A stretch of DNA of 64,000 bases from an uncultured Eubacteriales bacterium. GTDB taxonomy: Bacteria > Bacillota > Clostridia > Peptostreptococcales > Anaerovoracaceae. The notes below the pieces were generated by a model. That model did not search any database. It was not told the DNA's origin and was given only the letters and a program-made list of their open reading frames with translations. The DNA lies in assembly GCA_910583765.1 (NCBI GenBank), contig CAJTYS010000021.1:7866-71865 (forward strand). The letters run 5' to 3'. This document shows, in pieces, positions 35,187 through 43,352 of the stretch (its first letter is position 1; every line of letters starts with the position of its first letter). The position numbers and the translations under genes were made by a program.

Positions 35187-37637
35187 TGTTTTCTCTTCCT
35201 TTCTGTTTTTTATGGTTTCCCCAGTTTGGGGAGAAACATCATTTAATGATTCAATTTTCTTGTTCTGATCAGTAAGCTGCTCCTCTATCCCCACTGATTC
35301 TTGGTGTGAATGATTCTCTACCGCTTCCTCGGTTCCATGCTCTGGCTTGAAGAATTTCAGCCTCAGGGCATTGCTGACCACGCAGATGCTGGAAAGGCTC
35401 ATGGCTGCTGCCGCGAACATGGGGTTCAGCTGCCAACCCAAGGCAATGTAGAACACGCCTGCTGCCAGAGGAATTCCAATGCAGTTGTAGAAAAACGCCC
35501 AGAACAGATTTTGTTTGATGTTCCGGATCACGGCCTTGCTCAGCTTGATGGCTGTCACTGCGTCCAGCAGGTCATTTTTGATCAGCACCGCATCTGCGCT
35601 TTCGATAGCCACTTCTGTCCCCGCACCAATGGCGATGCCCACGTCTGCCCTGGCAAGGGCCGGCGCATCGTTGATTCCATCGCCGATCATAGCCACTGTG
35701 TGACCCTGATCCTGCAAGTTCTTGATATGCCGCTCCTTATCCTCCGGCAGGACCTCCGCGATCACATCTGGAATATCCAGTCGCTTTTGTATGGCCGCGG
35801 CCACCCGTTTGTTGTCTCCAGTGAGCATGACCACGTTGATTTTCAACTGACGGAACAGATCAATGGCTCTGCGGCTGGTGGATTTTTCCACATCGGAGAC
35901 TGCTATGATCCCCAGCACTTTCTCTTCATCTGCGAAAATCAGAGGCGTCTTTCCCTGGTCAGACAGAGAATCCAGAATCTTCCTGATCTGGGAGCTGGAG
36001 ATCCCGTGGCTTTCCAAAAGCCGCTCATTTCCCGCAAAGAACAGTTTTCCTTCTATTCGGGCCGCTATGCCCTGTCCATGGATGGCTTCAAAATCTGTGA
36101 TTTCCTGTGGAGAAAGACCCTGCTCCTGGGCCTGCCGCAGGATAGCCTCCGCAAGGGGATGTTCGCTGGGCTTTTCCAGGGAAGCCGCCACTTGGAGGAG
36201 CTGGATTTCTTCTGTTCCATATGCTAGGATATCGGTCACTTTCGGCTTTCCTTCTGTGATGGTGCCGGTTTTGTCCATAACCACCGTATCCACTCTGTGC
36301 GCAATTTCCAACGCTTCCCCTGATTTAATCAGAATGCCGTTTTCCGCCCCTTTTCCTGTCCCTACCATAATGGCCACTGGCGTGGCAAGTCCCAGAGCGC
36401 AAGGACAAGAGATGACCAGGACCGCGATGCCTGTGGAAAGGGCAAATTCAAAGGACGCTCCGGCCACCAGCCAAATGATGGCCGCTAAGACAGCGATTCC
36501 GATCACCGTGGGCACGAACACGCCCGCGATCTTGTCCGCCAGCTTCGCGATGGGCGCTTTGCTGGAGCTGGCCTCGTCCACCAATCGTATGATCTGGTTG
36601 ATGGTAGTGTCTTCTCCCACTTTGGAAGCCTCCATCTTCAAGAAGCCGCTCTTGTTCACAGTGGCGGAAACAGCTTTGTCTCCCGGCTTTTTTTCCACTG
36701 GGATGCTCTCACCTGTGATCACAGATTCGTCCACGCTGGAAGCCCCTTCTATGATCACGCCGTCCACTGGTATGGAAGTCCCTGGCTTGATGAGCACAAT
36801 GTCCCCTGTCCGCACCTGCTCCACTGGGACGATCTCTTCCTTTCCTGCCCGCTCCACGATGGCTGTTTGCGGGGAAAGGTCCATCAGCTTTTCAATGGCT
36901 TCGCTAGTCTTTCCTTTGGAACGAGTCTCCAGGAATTTTCCAACCGTGATCAAGGTCAAGATGGTCCCTGCGGATTCAAAATAAATGTCCATGCTGTACT
37001 GATGGGCTAGTTCCATGTCCCCGTGCCCCAGCCCGTAGCCAATGCGAAATAAGGCAAAACAGCCGTACACCGTGGCCGCCGCCGCTCCTATGGCAATGAG
37101 GGTATCCATGTTGGGCCCGCCATGGGCCAGGCTTTTGAATCCTACGGAGAAATATTTCCGATTGGCGTAAAGGATGGGCAGCAGCAGTAAAAACTGTCCG
37201 AAGACCAGGGCCACTGCATTCTCTGTTCCATAAAAGACAGGCTCGATCACCTGGGGCACTGGCATGCCAAAATCCATCTGCATCATATGTCCCATGGAAA
37301 GATACATGAGCGGGATGAGGAACGCAATGGAAAGGATCAGCCTGCCCTTCATTTTTTTGATTTCTTCCTGGGCAATGTTTTTCTTTTCCTTCTCTGGCGT
37401 TCCTGCGCCTTGACTGGCGGTCATCTGCGCGGCGCTGGCGCCGTATCCGGCTTTTTCCACAGCCTGGATGATGTCTTCCATGGAAAGCCGGCCTTCATCA
37501 TATTCTACCTTCATGCTGTTGGTCAACAGATTGACACTGACCGTTCCCATGCCCTCCAATTTGCTAGTGGCCTTTTCCACTCTGGCGGAGCAGGCAGAAC
37601 AAGTCATTCCTGTGATGTTGAATTTTTCTTCTTTCAT
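34965..37637 (-). CDS. copA: Copper-exporting P1B-type ATPase with C-terminal CopZ-like fusion
   Basis: The product is 890 residues. An N-terminal heavy-metal-associated domain carries GMTCSAC (C13, C16). The ATPase core holds TGES (308-311), the transmembrane CPC (411-413), DKTGT phosphorylation site (455-459), the SEHPLAEA His-Pro motif and GDGIND. A Glu/Gln/Asn-rich linker (about 765-815) then joins a second HMA domain (818-890) with GMMCEHC (C832, C835). The first is typical of CopA; the second matches the separate copper chaperone CopZ. The core exports Cu(I) from the cytoplasm. It lies 13 bases after csoR. The ribosome binding site is weak, so coupling to csoR is likely. Confidence 0.93.
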   Translation of the reverse strand: MKEEKFNITGMTCSACSARVEKATSKLEGMGTVSVNLLTNSMKVEYDEGRLSMEDIIQAVEKAGYGASAAQMTASQGAGTPEKEKKNIAQEEIKKMKGRLILSIAFLIPLMYLSMGHMMQMDFGMPVPQVIEPVFYGTENAVALVFGQFLLLLPILYANRKYFSVGFKSLAHGGPNMDTLIAIGAAAATVYGCFALFRIGYGLGHGDMELAHQYSMDIYFESAGTILTLITVGKFLETRSKGKTSEAIEKLMDLSPQTAIVERAGKEEIVPVEQVRTGDIVLIKPGTSIPVDGVIIEGASSVDESVITGESIPVEKKPGDKAVSATVNKSGFLKMEASKVGEDTTINQIIRLVDEASSSKAPIAKLADKIAGVFVPTVIGIAVLAAIIWLVAGASFEFALSTGIAVLVISCPCALGLATPVAIMVGTGKGAENGILIKSGEALEIAHRVDTVVMDKTGTITEGKPKVTDILAYGTEEIQLLQVAASLEKPSEHPLAEAILRQAQEQGLSPQEITDFEAIHGQGIAARIEGKLFFAGNERLLESHGISSSQIRKILDSLSDQGKTPLIFADEEKVLGIIAVSDVEKSTSRRAIDLFRQLKINVVMLTGDNKRVAAAIQKRLDIPDVIAEVLPEDKERHIKNLQDQGHTVAMIGDGINDAPALARADVGIAIGAGTEVAIESADAVLIKNDLLDAVTAIKLSKAVIRNIKQNLFWAFFYNCIGIPLAAGVFYIALGWQLNPMFAAAAMSLSSICVVSNALRLKFFKPEHGTEEAVENHSHQESVGIEEQLTDQNKKIESLNDVSPQTGETIKNRKEEKTMAKHETELKIEGMMCEHCKAHVTKALNGLEGAEAEVNLDAGTAVVRSQQEISDDTFKAAIEDAGYELKGIERK

Positions 37638-37650
37638 GTCTGTTCACTCT

Positions 37651-37941
37651 CTATTTCATCAGTTTCTGCAGGGTGGCGCAAAGTTCATCCACCACATCTT
37701 CATTCCCATTTTTAATGTCTTCCAGCACGCAGCTTTTGATGTGGCTGGTCAAAAGCACTTTGTTAAAGGAATTGAGGGCGGACTGAATAGCGCTGACCTG
37801 GGCCAGAATGTCCACGCAGTATCGCTCTTCTTCCACCATTTTCTTCACGCCTCTCACTTGACCTTCGATGCGGCTGAGACGATTGGTCAAATCCTTGTGT
37901 TCTTTTTCTTCTCTATGTTTATGTTTTACCGTTTCTTCCAT
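37651..37941 (-). CDS. csoR: Copper-sensing repressor CsoR
   Basis: With the ATG at 37941 (MEETVKHKHREEKE) and AGAGG upstream, the product is 96 residues. The CsoR/RcnR helical fold is clear from LTNRLSRIEGQVRGVKKMVEE. The Cu(I) ligands appear as C in ERYCVDIL, and H and C in TSHIKSCV, the C-H-C set of CsoR. Copper binding releases it from DNA. The in-frame extension to 38085 crosses the promoter and is rejected. It is the first gene of the csoR-copA operon and should autoregulate it. Confidence 0.93.
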   Translation of the reverse strand: MEETVKHKHREEKEHKDLTNRLSRIEGQVRGVKKMVEEERYCVDILAQVSAIQSALNSFNKVLLTSHIKSCVLEDIKNGNEDVVDELCATLQKLMK

Positions 37942-37960
37942 TCTTATTACCTCTTCCTTT

Positions 37961-38010
37961 ATACTGATACCCCGTATATGTATATTAAACCCTATACTTT
38001 CCTCTGTCAA
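37961..38010 (-). promoter_or_regulatory. csoR-copA promoter with candidate CsoR operator
   Basis: Minus strand: perfect -35 TTGACA (38010-38005), 17-base spacer, -10 TAATAT (37987-37982). G-tract elements typical of CsoR sites flank the -10: GTATAGGG in the spacer (37997-37990) and ATACGGGGTAT just downstream (37977-37967). They could form an operator overlapping the start of transcription. The promoter is secure; the operator is likely. Confidence 0.7.
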
Positions 38011-38119
38011 GGAAAAATTTGCGTGATCTGCCCATCTATTTTGATTCAAAAGGCGTCTTTTCTTTTTGAGGGAGCAGGCAATCAAACAAAATCCATATTT
38101 TCATTGCCAAAATGCCCTC

Positions 38120-38147
38120 TTGTTTTTTGGGTAATTCAAATTATAAT
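38120..38147 (+). promoter_or_regulatory. Promoter of the LUD-domain gene
   Basis: -35 TTGTTT (38120-38125), 16-base spacer, consensus -10 TATAAT (38142-38147), about 38 bases before the start codon. Confidence 0.6.
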
Positions 38148-38185
38148 AGAAACAAATGATCGATCAAATAGAAAAGGAGATTCTC

Positions 38186-38794
38186 ATGGATATTCAAGCC
38201 ACCATCAAAGCTCTTGAAAAAAACCGTTACACGGTCCGTTATTTCTCATCCGCTAAAGAAGCTGCGGATTATTTGAACGAAAATCTGGATCAGCGGATCA
38301 TTGGATTCGGTGATTCTGACACCATGGCCCACATGGGACTTTACGAAATCTTGTCTTCTCACAACACAGTTTATGATCCCCAGCAGAGCAAAGATAATGA
38401 TGAATTTTTAGAAATCGCAGAAAAATGCCTAACCACGGAAATTTATCTCACTTCCGTGAATGCCATGGCTCAAACAGGCGAGCTGGTGAATATCGATGGC
38501 ACGGGAAACCGAGTCGCTGGTTCCCTCTTTGGTCATAAAAAAGTCTACTTTGTTTTGGGGATCAATAAAATTGAACCTACTCTGGAAAAAGCCATCTGGC
38601 GGGCCCGCAATATCGCCGCGCCGAAAAATGCCAGGCGTTTTCAGCTAGCCACACCTTGCGCGATCAAGGGAGACCGCTGCTATGACTGCTCCAGCCCAGA
38701 TCGGATCTGCAACGCTATGGTGATCCATTTCAAAAAGATGAACGATGTGGATGATGTGGAGATTATACTAATTGACGAAGCATTAGGTTTTTGA
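38186..38794 (+). CDS. LUD-domain (LutC/YkgG-like) protein
   Basis: The start at 38186 (MDIQATIKALEKNRYTVRYF) lies 6 bases after AAAAGGAG; the product is 202 residues. The single LUD domain shows DQRIIGFGDSDTMAHMG, the central ALxxTGxL-like MAQTGELVNIDGTGNRVAG and VYFVLGINKI. A Cys-rich stretch (CAIKGDRCYDCSSPDRIC) lies near the C-terminus. LUD proteins occur in lactate utilisation complexes (LutB, LutC), but solitary copies like this are frequent in anaerobes and have no settled function. The four closely spaced cysteines could bind metal or an Fe-S cluster. No lutA or lutB lies nearby. Confidence 0.82.
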   Translation: MDIQATIKALEKNRYTVRYFSSAKEAADYLNENLDQRIIGFGDSDTMAHMGLYEILSSHNTVYDPQQSKDNDEFLEIAEKCLTTEIYLTSVNAMAQTGELVNIDGTGNRVAGSLFGHKKVYFVLGINKIEPTLEKAIWRARNIAAPKNARRFQLATPCAIKGDRCYDCSSPDRICNAMVIHFKKMNDVDDVEIILIDEALGF

Positions 38795-38815
38795 TTGATA
38801 TGGAAAGCAACGAAA

Positions 38816-38906
38816 AAGAGCAGGGTTCTCCAGCAAGCGAAAGGACTTCCAATTTCCAGATTTTCCTCTATCTTTTAGAAGCCAGCACATAGATGTTCCT
38901 GCTCTT
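38816..38906. terminator. Long-loop hairpin between converging genes (possible terminator)
   Basis: Arms AAGAGCAGG (38816-38824) and CCTGCTCTT (38898-38906) enclose a 73-base loop. The plus strand continues CTTTCATG and the minus strand TTTCG. It is placed like a bidirectional terminator between the LUD gene and the TasA-like gene; the large loop makes this uncertain. Confidence 0.4.
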
Positions 38907-38961
38907 CTTTCATGCGCATATGTATGTTTCATACCTGCGCGATTTCTTTGATTTTCTTCTT

Positions 38962-39540
38962 TTACAGAAACTGGCCCTTGTATTCCTGCAAAGGCTGATA
39001 CAGCTTGTAAAGGTTGAACGCTTCTTTTCCTGTGGACGCTGAGCGGCTGACCCAATTGACCTGGACAGCTTCTGCCTGGACCTTCACGCTGCCTGCGTTC
39101 ATGCCTTCTGCCCCTGTGTCCGCGCAGACGGATTCAAACAGGGAGCGGGAATGTTCACCTGGCTCAATGGGCAGACTGTAATAATAATAACCATCGGATT
39201 CTGGAACCCAAACGCCTTTCTTGGTTTCTGCCGCAGAAGGCTCGGCCATGATCGTGTCTGAAACGAGTTGATATCCCAGCTCCGTCCAGCTTGTTTCCTC
39301 TCTATTGCCAGCCACATCGACTTTTGCCCGGATCCACATGTTTTGGCTGCCGCCATTGATCACCTGTGCGTCATCGTTCATAGCGATGCTGGCCAGAGCC
39401 ATTTCTTCTTGGATTTGCGGCAGAGTGTCAGCAGGAACGCGCTCTTCCCCGTGGGAAAACCAGACCCCGTATACGACTGCTGCGCTGACGCACAGCAAAA
39501 AACAGATCGCGCTTAGCAGCACTGCGTTTAGCTTGTCCAT
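38962..39540 (-). CDS. Exported protein resembling SipW-dependent TasA/BsaA-type matrix proteins
   Basis: The product is 192 residues with an N-terminal hydrophobic signal/anchor (about 6-28). The body has features of SipW-processed matrix proteins: WIRAKVDVAG, WTELGYQLV, then WVPESDGYYYYSLPIEPGEHSRSLFESV and VKVQAEAVQVNWV, cited as landmarks. In that family the DGYYYY...PGE...LF block is characteristic. No signal peptidase SipW gene is in the window, and there is no tandem paralogue. A structural surface or biofilm role is inferred. GGGGGATAAAAGT precedes the ATG. Similarity is by motif only. Confidence 0.55.
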   Translation of the reverse strand: MDKLNAVLLSAICFLLCVSAAVVYGVWFSHGEERVPADTLPQIQEEMALASIAMNDDAQVINGGSQNMWIRAKVDVAGNREETSWTELGYQLVSDTIMAEPSAAETKKGVWVPESDGYYYYSLPIEPGEHSRSLFESVCADTGAEGMNAGSVKVQAEAVQVNWVSRSASTGKEAFNLYKLYQPLQEYKGQFL

Positions 39541-39681
39541 ACTTTTATCCCCCTATGTGTAAGATTTTCCATAAGAAAATTTTAACATACGGAGCAACTA
39601 TTAAGAGCCGGAACCGTTCCCTAAAAAACTGCGGCATTCTGCAAAAATCGCCTTGTGAGCAAGACTCTGCGCTCGCTAGGT

Positions 39682-40869
39682 CTATATATATTTGCGGATA
39701 TACCGGATCAATGTCTTGGTATCCGCCCATCTGGAATTCGTGTTTTTTGAGCCCAACACAACGGTGATATACGTCTTTCCTTTGTGGTTATAAGCGCCTA
39801 CAAAGCAGCATCCTGCCCGTTCCGTAGTCCCTGTTTTAATACCTGACAGACCTTTGACCTGTCCCAGCAATTTGTTCGTGGTCTTAACCGTATATTTTTT
39901 GTGTTTTCTCAGGGTCCTAAAGGTATATTTCTTCTTTTTGATGATACTGCGGAAATTCTTGTTTTTCAGCGCGTACTGGCTGATGACAGCAAGATCCCTA
40001 GCCGTGGAATAATGCTTTTTGTGATCCAATCCATGGGGATTGATAAAATGCGTGTTTGTGCATCCCAGTGCTTTTGCCTTTTTGTTCATCTTTGACGCAA
40101 AGGCTTTTTTGCTGCCAGAAACATGCTCCGCCAAGGCAGTGGCAGACCCGTTGTCCGATAGGATCAAAGCGGCATGAAGCAGGTCCCGCATTCTCGCCTT
40201 GTCGTTCACTTTGTATTTTAAGTCCCGAAAAGGAGTTTTCACCGCGTTTTTGCTGATTTTGACTTTGCTGTTCCATTTTTTATTTTCCAGGGCCAAGATA
40301 GCGGTCATGATCTTTGTGGTGCTGGCATTGGCCCTTTTGGTATCCATTGCTTTTCCATAAAAGATCTGTCCTGAATTCTTTTCCATAATGATTGCGCTCT
40401 TGCAGGTCAGCTTTAAAGTATGCCGGTTTCTGGTCATGATCTTGATCTTTGGGCTGGTATACGCTGCCGCGTTTTCCCCTGCGGCAATGGTCACTCTCCA
40501 GGTAGAAGCATTTGTTTTTTTCCACTTGCTCGGGTATGCTAAGACCACTTTGCCTTTTTCTTTTTCCGGAGACTTGAATTCCTTTTCCGTAGTCCATTTG
40601 CCTTGATCCTTGTCATACATCTGCAAAGACACGGTTCTGCCCCTGGCAGGTGTCACGGTAATCGTGTCTTTCAAATCCGAAGACGCTGGCTTTGTGATCT
40701 CTGTCATCAGCCCTTCCACACTAGTAGGCGCAATGGGTTCTGGCGGGGTCGCCTCTAGTAACGTGACCTCATCTGCCGTAACGGTCTCAGATTCTGCTGC
40801 CAGCGCTCCCGCCGGACACATGGAAAAAGCTATCGCGAATACTATGACCGCTGCTAAAATTCGTTTCAT
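39682..40869 (-). CDS. D-alanyl-D-alanine carboxypeptidase, S11 family (low-molecular-weight PBP)
   Basis: The product is 395 residues with a signal peptide (MKRILAAVIVFAIAFSMCPAGALA). A ~110-residue N-terminal extension with a beta-sandwich appearance precedes the S11 domain. All penicillin-binding motifs are present: S183-T-T-K186, S238-D-N240 and KTGT (345-348). It removes the terminal D-Ala of peptidoglycan stem peptides. The usual C-terminal PBP5 beta domain and amphipathic membrane anchor are missing, since the chain ends soon after the catalytic domain; the extra domain is at the front instead. It has a consensus promoter and is divergent from the MATE gene. Confidence 0.9.
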   Translation of the reverse strand: MKRILAAVIVFAIAFSMCPAGALAAESETVTADEVTLLEATPPEPIAPTSVEGLMTEITKPASSDLKDTITVTPARGRTVSLQMYDKDQGKWTTEKEFKSPEKEKGKVVLAYPSKWKKTNASTWRVTIAAGENAAAYTSPKIKIMTRNRHTLKLTCKSAIIMEKNSGQIFYGKAMDTKRANASTTKIMTAILALENKKWNSKVKISKNAVKTPFRDLKYKVNDKARMRDLLHAALILSDNGSATALAEHVSGSKKAFASKMNKKAKALGCTNTHFINPHGLDHKKHYSTARDLAVISQYALKNKNFRSIIKKKKYTFRTLRKHKKYTVKTTNKLLGQVKGLSGIKTGTTERAGCCFVGAYNHKGKTYITVVLGSKNTNSRWADTKTLIRYIRKYI

Positions 40870-40916
40870 TTTCTCTGATTCTCCTTCTTACTGTAATGAG
40901 CTGCTGCCTTTGCCCT

Positions 40917-40945
40917 ATTATACATGAATTTTCCTCTGTTTGCAA
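40917..40945 (-). promoter_or_regulatory. Promoter of the S11 carboxypeptidase gene
   Basis: Minus strand: -35 TTGCAA (40945-40940), 17-base spacer, -10 TATAAT (40922-40917), about 48 bases before the start codon. Confidence 0.7.
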
Positions 40946-40989
40946 TATTTGGTTGATTATTTTTTGTGATTTTCTAGATGCCCATGATT

Positions 40990-41053
40990 TGGTATAATAA
41001 AAAAGTCAACACCATTGGGATTTTCAGGGATTTGAGATTATATCTGAAGATCC
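40990..41053 (+). promoter_or_regulatory. Extended -10 and leader hairpin of the MATE gene
   Basis: TGGTATAAT (40990-40998) is an extended -10. About 13 bases into the transcript, GGATTTTCAG (41018-41027) can pair with CTGAAGATCC (41044-41053; one G-U pair) around a 16-base loop. The hairpin ends 21 bases before the ribosome binding site. It does not match a riboswitch class I can name. Confidence 0.45.
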
Positions 41054-41084
41054 TCCTTATTTATTAAGAGAACAGGAGCGCATT

Positions 41085-42425
41085 GTGCAGATCGATTTGT
41101 TACAAGGAAACATCACAAGATCTATCTTAGCTTTCTCTGCCCCCATGATGGCAGGCAACTTGCTGCAGCAGCTTTATAATATTGCTGACACTTTGATCGT
41201 AGGGCGTTTTTTAGGCCCCGAGGCTTTAGCGGCAGTAGGGTCTTCCTTTACGCTGATCGTGTTTCTCACATCTGTGATCTTAGGCTTGTGCATGGGCAGC
41301 GGCACCTTGCTTTCCATGTTTTGGGGTGCCAAAAGATTTGATTTCTTCCAACATGCCCAGGCATTCTCCCTGCTTTTTATTGGCAGCCTGACTTTGCTGA
41401 TGACAGTCGGGGCTTTGATCTTCACGGATCCCATTATGTGCCTGCTGCGGATCCCTCTGGAGATCTTCGCAGAAACGAAATCCTATCTGAGGATCATTTT
41501 CTGTGGCATGCCTTTCGTGTTTCTGTTCAATTATTTTGCTGCTGCTCTCCGTGCCATTGGAAATTCTGCCACGCCTCTGTGTTTCCTGGGAATCGCTTCG
41601 ATTCTGAACATTGGTTTAGATTTTCTCTTCATTTTGTCTTTTGACATGGGGATCCCGGGAGCCGCCTTTGCCACAGTGTCCGCTCAAGCCGTGTCAGCCC
41701 TGGGGTTATCCCTTCGCTGCCTCTGGCGTCAGCCTTGCCTGCGCCTGAAAAAGCGCCACTTTTCCCTCTGCGGCTCTGTTTGGAAAAAAGCAGTGCATTT
41801 TTCCCTGCTCACTGCCATGCAGCAATCGATCATGAACTTTGGCATCCTTCTTATTCAAGGGCTGGTCAATAGTTTTGGCGTGGCGGTCATGGCTGCTTTT
41901 GCGGCCGCAGTGAAAATCGATGCTTTCGCTTATATGCCTGTCCAAGATTTTGGCAATGCCTTTTCCACATTCATTGCCCAAAACTTCGGCGCGGGCGATC
42001 ACAACCGCATCCAAAAAGGCATTCGTTCGGCACTCTTGGTTTCCATGGCTTTCTGCATCGTCATTTCTCTGCTGGTGTGCTTGTTCGCTAGACCTCTCAT
42101 GAGTATTTTTATCCAGCCCAGCGAAACGGAGATTTTGTCCATTGGCGTGACCTACTTGCGCATCGAAGGTGGGTTTTACTGCGGCATTGGCTGTCTATTT
42201 TTGCTGTACGGCTTTTACCGAGGTATCGGACAGCCGGAAATTTCCATCCTTCTGACAATCATTTCCCTAGGCACAAGGGTGGCTCTGGCTTACTGCCTTG
42301 CCCCGACTGCCATGGGGCTTTTAGGAATCTGGTGGGCCATTCCCATTGGATGGGGCCTAGCTGACTTGGCCGGCATCCTATTCTATCGAAAACTTTATGT
42401 AAAGTCTCTGCCTCCCTCTGCATAA
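41085..42425 (+). CDS. MATE-family multidrug/metabolite efflux transporter
   Basis: The product is 446 residues with about 12 membrane helices and the duplicated MATE fold. It opens with LLQGNITRSILAFSAPMMAGNLLQQLYNIADTLIVGRFLG, here cited in pieces, then ALAAVGSS, and in the second half AFAAAVKIDAFAYMPVQDFGNAFSTFIAQNFGAG. It exports drugs or metabolites driven by Na+ or H+; the substrate is not visible. The start is a GTG at 41085, 6 bases after AGGAG. It is followed at 23 bases by a DUF6512-like gene on the same strand. Confidence 0.92.
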   Translation: MQIDLLQGNITRSILAFSAPMMAGNLLQQLYNIADTLIVGRFLGPEALAAVGSSFTLIVFLTSVILGLCMGSGTLLSMFWGAKRFDFFQHAQAFSLLFIGSLTLLMTVGALIFTDPIMCLLRIPLEIFAETKSYLRIIFCGMPFVFLFNYFAAALRAIGNSATPLCFLGIASILNIGLDFLFILSFDMGIPGAAFATVSAQAVSALGLSLRCLWRQPCLRLKKRHFSLCGSVWKKAVHFSLLTAMQQSIMNFGILLIQGLVNSFGVAVMAAFAAAVKIDAFAYMPVQDFGNAFSTFIAQNFGAGDHNRIQKGIRSALLVSMAFCIVISLLVCLFARPLMSIFIQPSETEILSIGVTYLRIEGGFYCGIGCLFLLYGFYRGIGQPEISILLTIISLGTRVALAYCLAPTAMGLLGIWWAIPIGWGLADLAGILFYRKLYVKSLPPSA

Positions 42426-42448
42426 AATAGCAGATGGAGGTATGAAAC

Positions 42449-42973
42449 ATGAGCATGAAAAAATGGCATCTGGCCGGAGTTATTTTTACTATCATCGCCG
42501 GAACGCTGGACCATTTCATTTACCAATGGTCTGGAAAAAGCGTCATCTTGGCTCCCTTTTCCGCTGTCAACGAAAGCACTTGGGAACATTTGAAGCTTTT
42601 GGCTGTTCCTATGCTGCTGTTTTCTTTGATTGAATATTTCGCCTACGGCAAGACTTTCTCTAATTTTCTTGCTGTGCGGACCTGCTGCGTCCTCGCTGGC
42701 ATGGCATCCATTATCGTGATGTTTTATGGCTGCCTGGCTCTTACAGGTCAGCACTGGCTGTGGACTGACATTTCCATCTTTATCCTGGCTGTGATCTTGG
42801 CCCATACCCTCAGCTTTGTTCTGCTCAAACATGGGGCGCTGACTGGCATGGGCTGGGAGTTAACGGCCCGGATCTTACTGGCTCTCTTGGTCGTCTCTTT
42901 TGTTTTCTTTACTGGACAGCCGCCTCATGTGTTCCTGTTTCAAGATCCGGTTACCGGGCACTACGGGATGTGA
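42449..42973 (+). CDS. DUF6512-like membrane protein
   Basis: The product is 174 residues with about five membrane helices. The conserved-looking opening is MSMKKWHLAGVIFTIIAGTLDHFIYQWSG, followed by the motif AVNESTWEHLKLLAVPMLLFSLIEY. This NES(T/V)WEH-KL pattern is typical of a small uncharacterised membrane family (DUF6512) in Clostridia. GGAGG lies 8 bases before the ATG. It directly follows the MATE gene and is probably cotranscribed; no function is known. It is followed by the DnaA-box region. Confidence 0.75.
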   Translation: MSMKKWHLAGVIFTIIAGTLDHFIYQWSGKSVILAPFSAVNESTWEHLKLLAVPMLLFSLIEYFAYGKTFSNFLAVRTCCVLAGMASIIVMFYGCLALTGQHWLWTDISIFILAVILAHTLSFVLLKHGALTGMGWELTARILLALLVVSFVFFTGQPPHVFLFQDPVTGHYGM

Positions 42974-43019
42974 CACTTTTCAACATGCCGTATCCCCTGT
43001 ATTTCGGGAGCTTCGGGCA

Positions 43020-43150
43020 TTATCCACAGAAATTTTAAAATTGTATACAATTTTATCCATAGGACGATGTGGATAAACATATTTTTACAATCATTGAAAT
43101 TCCAACGCTTTATCTGTTCCACAAAAATAAGTTATCCACAGTTTTCCACA
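43020..43150. promoter_or_regulatory. DnaA-box cluster in a 379-base intergenic region
   Basis: Three perfect DnaA boxes are present: TTATCCACA at 43020-43028 (plus), TGTGGATAA at 43068-43076 (minus) and TTATCCACA at 43132-43140 (plus). Two one-mismatch copies lie at 43053-43061 (TTATCCATA) and 43142-43150 (TTTTCCACA). TGTTCCACA (43115-43123) and TGTGGATTG (43206-43214) are weaker. An 18-base perfect palindrome centred on TTGTATACAA occupies 43037-43054. There is no dnaA, dnaN or rpmH nearby, so this is more likely a DnaA-titration or regulatory cluster than oriC. The rest of the gap (42974-43352) holds only the ferredoxin leader. Confidence 0.8.
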
Positions 43151-43352
43151 AGCGCTTCCAAAAATTTTCAAATATCCCTAAAAGCCTTGAATTTTCACTG
43201 TTTTCTGTGGATTGGGGTATTGATCTTTTTAGAAAGCCAAGGAAAAATCCGCTGTGATTTCCTGTTTTTCCATCATAATCACAGTATACTTGTCCGCAGA
43301 ATTATGATAAGCTAGGAACATCGAATCAATTGTAAACATGGAGGGACCATTT

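Noticed and set aside
38186..38794. Lactate utilisation operon (lutABC)
   Set aside because: Only one LUD-domain gene is present; no lutA or lutB neighbours, so the pathway is not supported.
38783..39055. 90-codon minus-strand open frame near the TasA-like gene
   Set aside because: It is an out-of-frame reading of the end of that gene and of a hairpin region.
43020..43150. Chromosomal origin oriC
   Set aside because: DnaA boxes are present, but dnaA, dnaN, rpmH and the usual AT-rich unwinding element next to them are missing; reported as a DnaA-box cluster instead.
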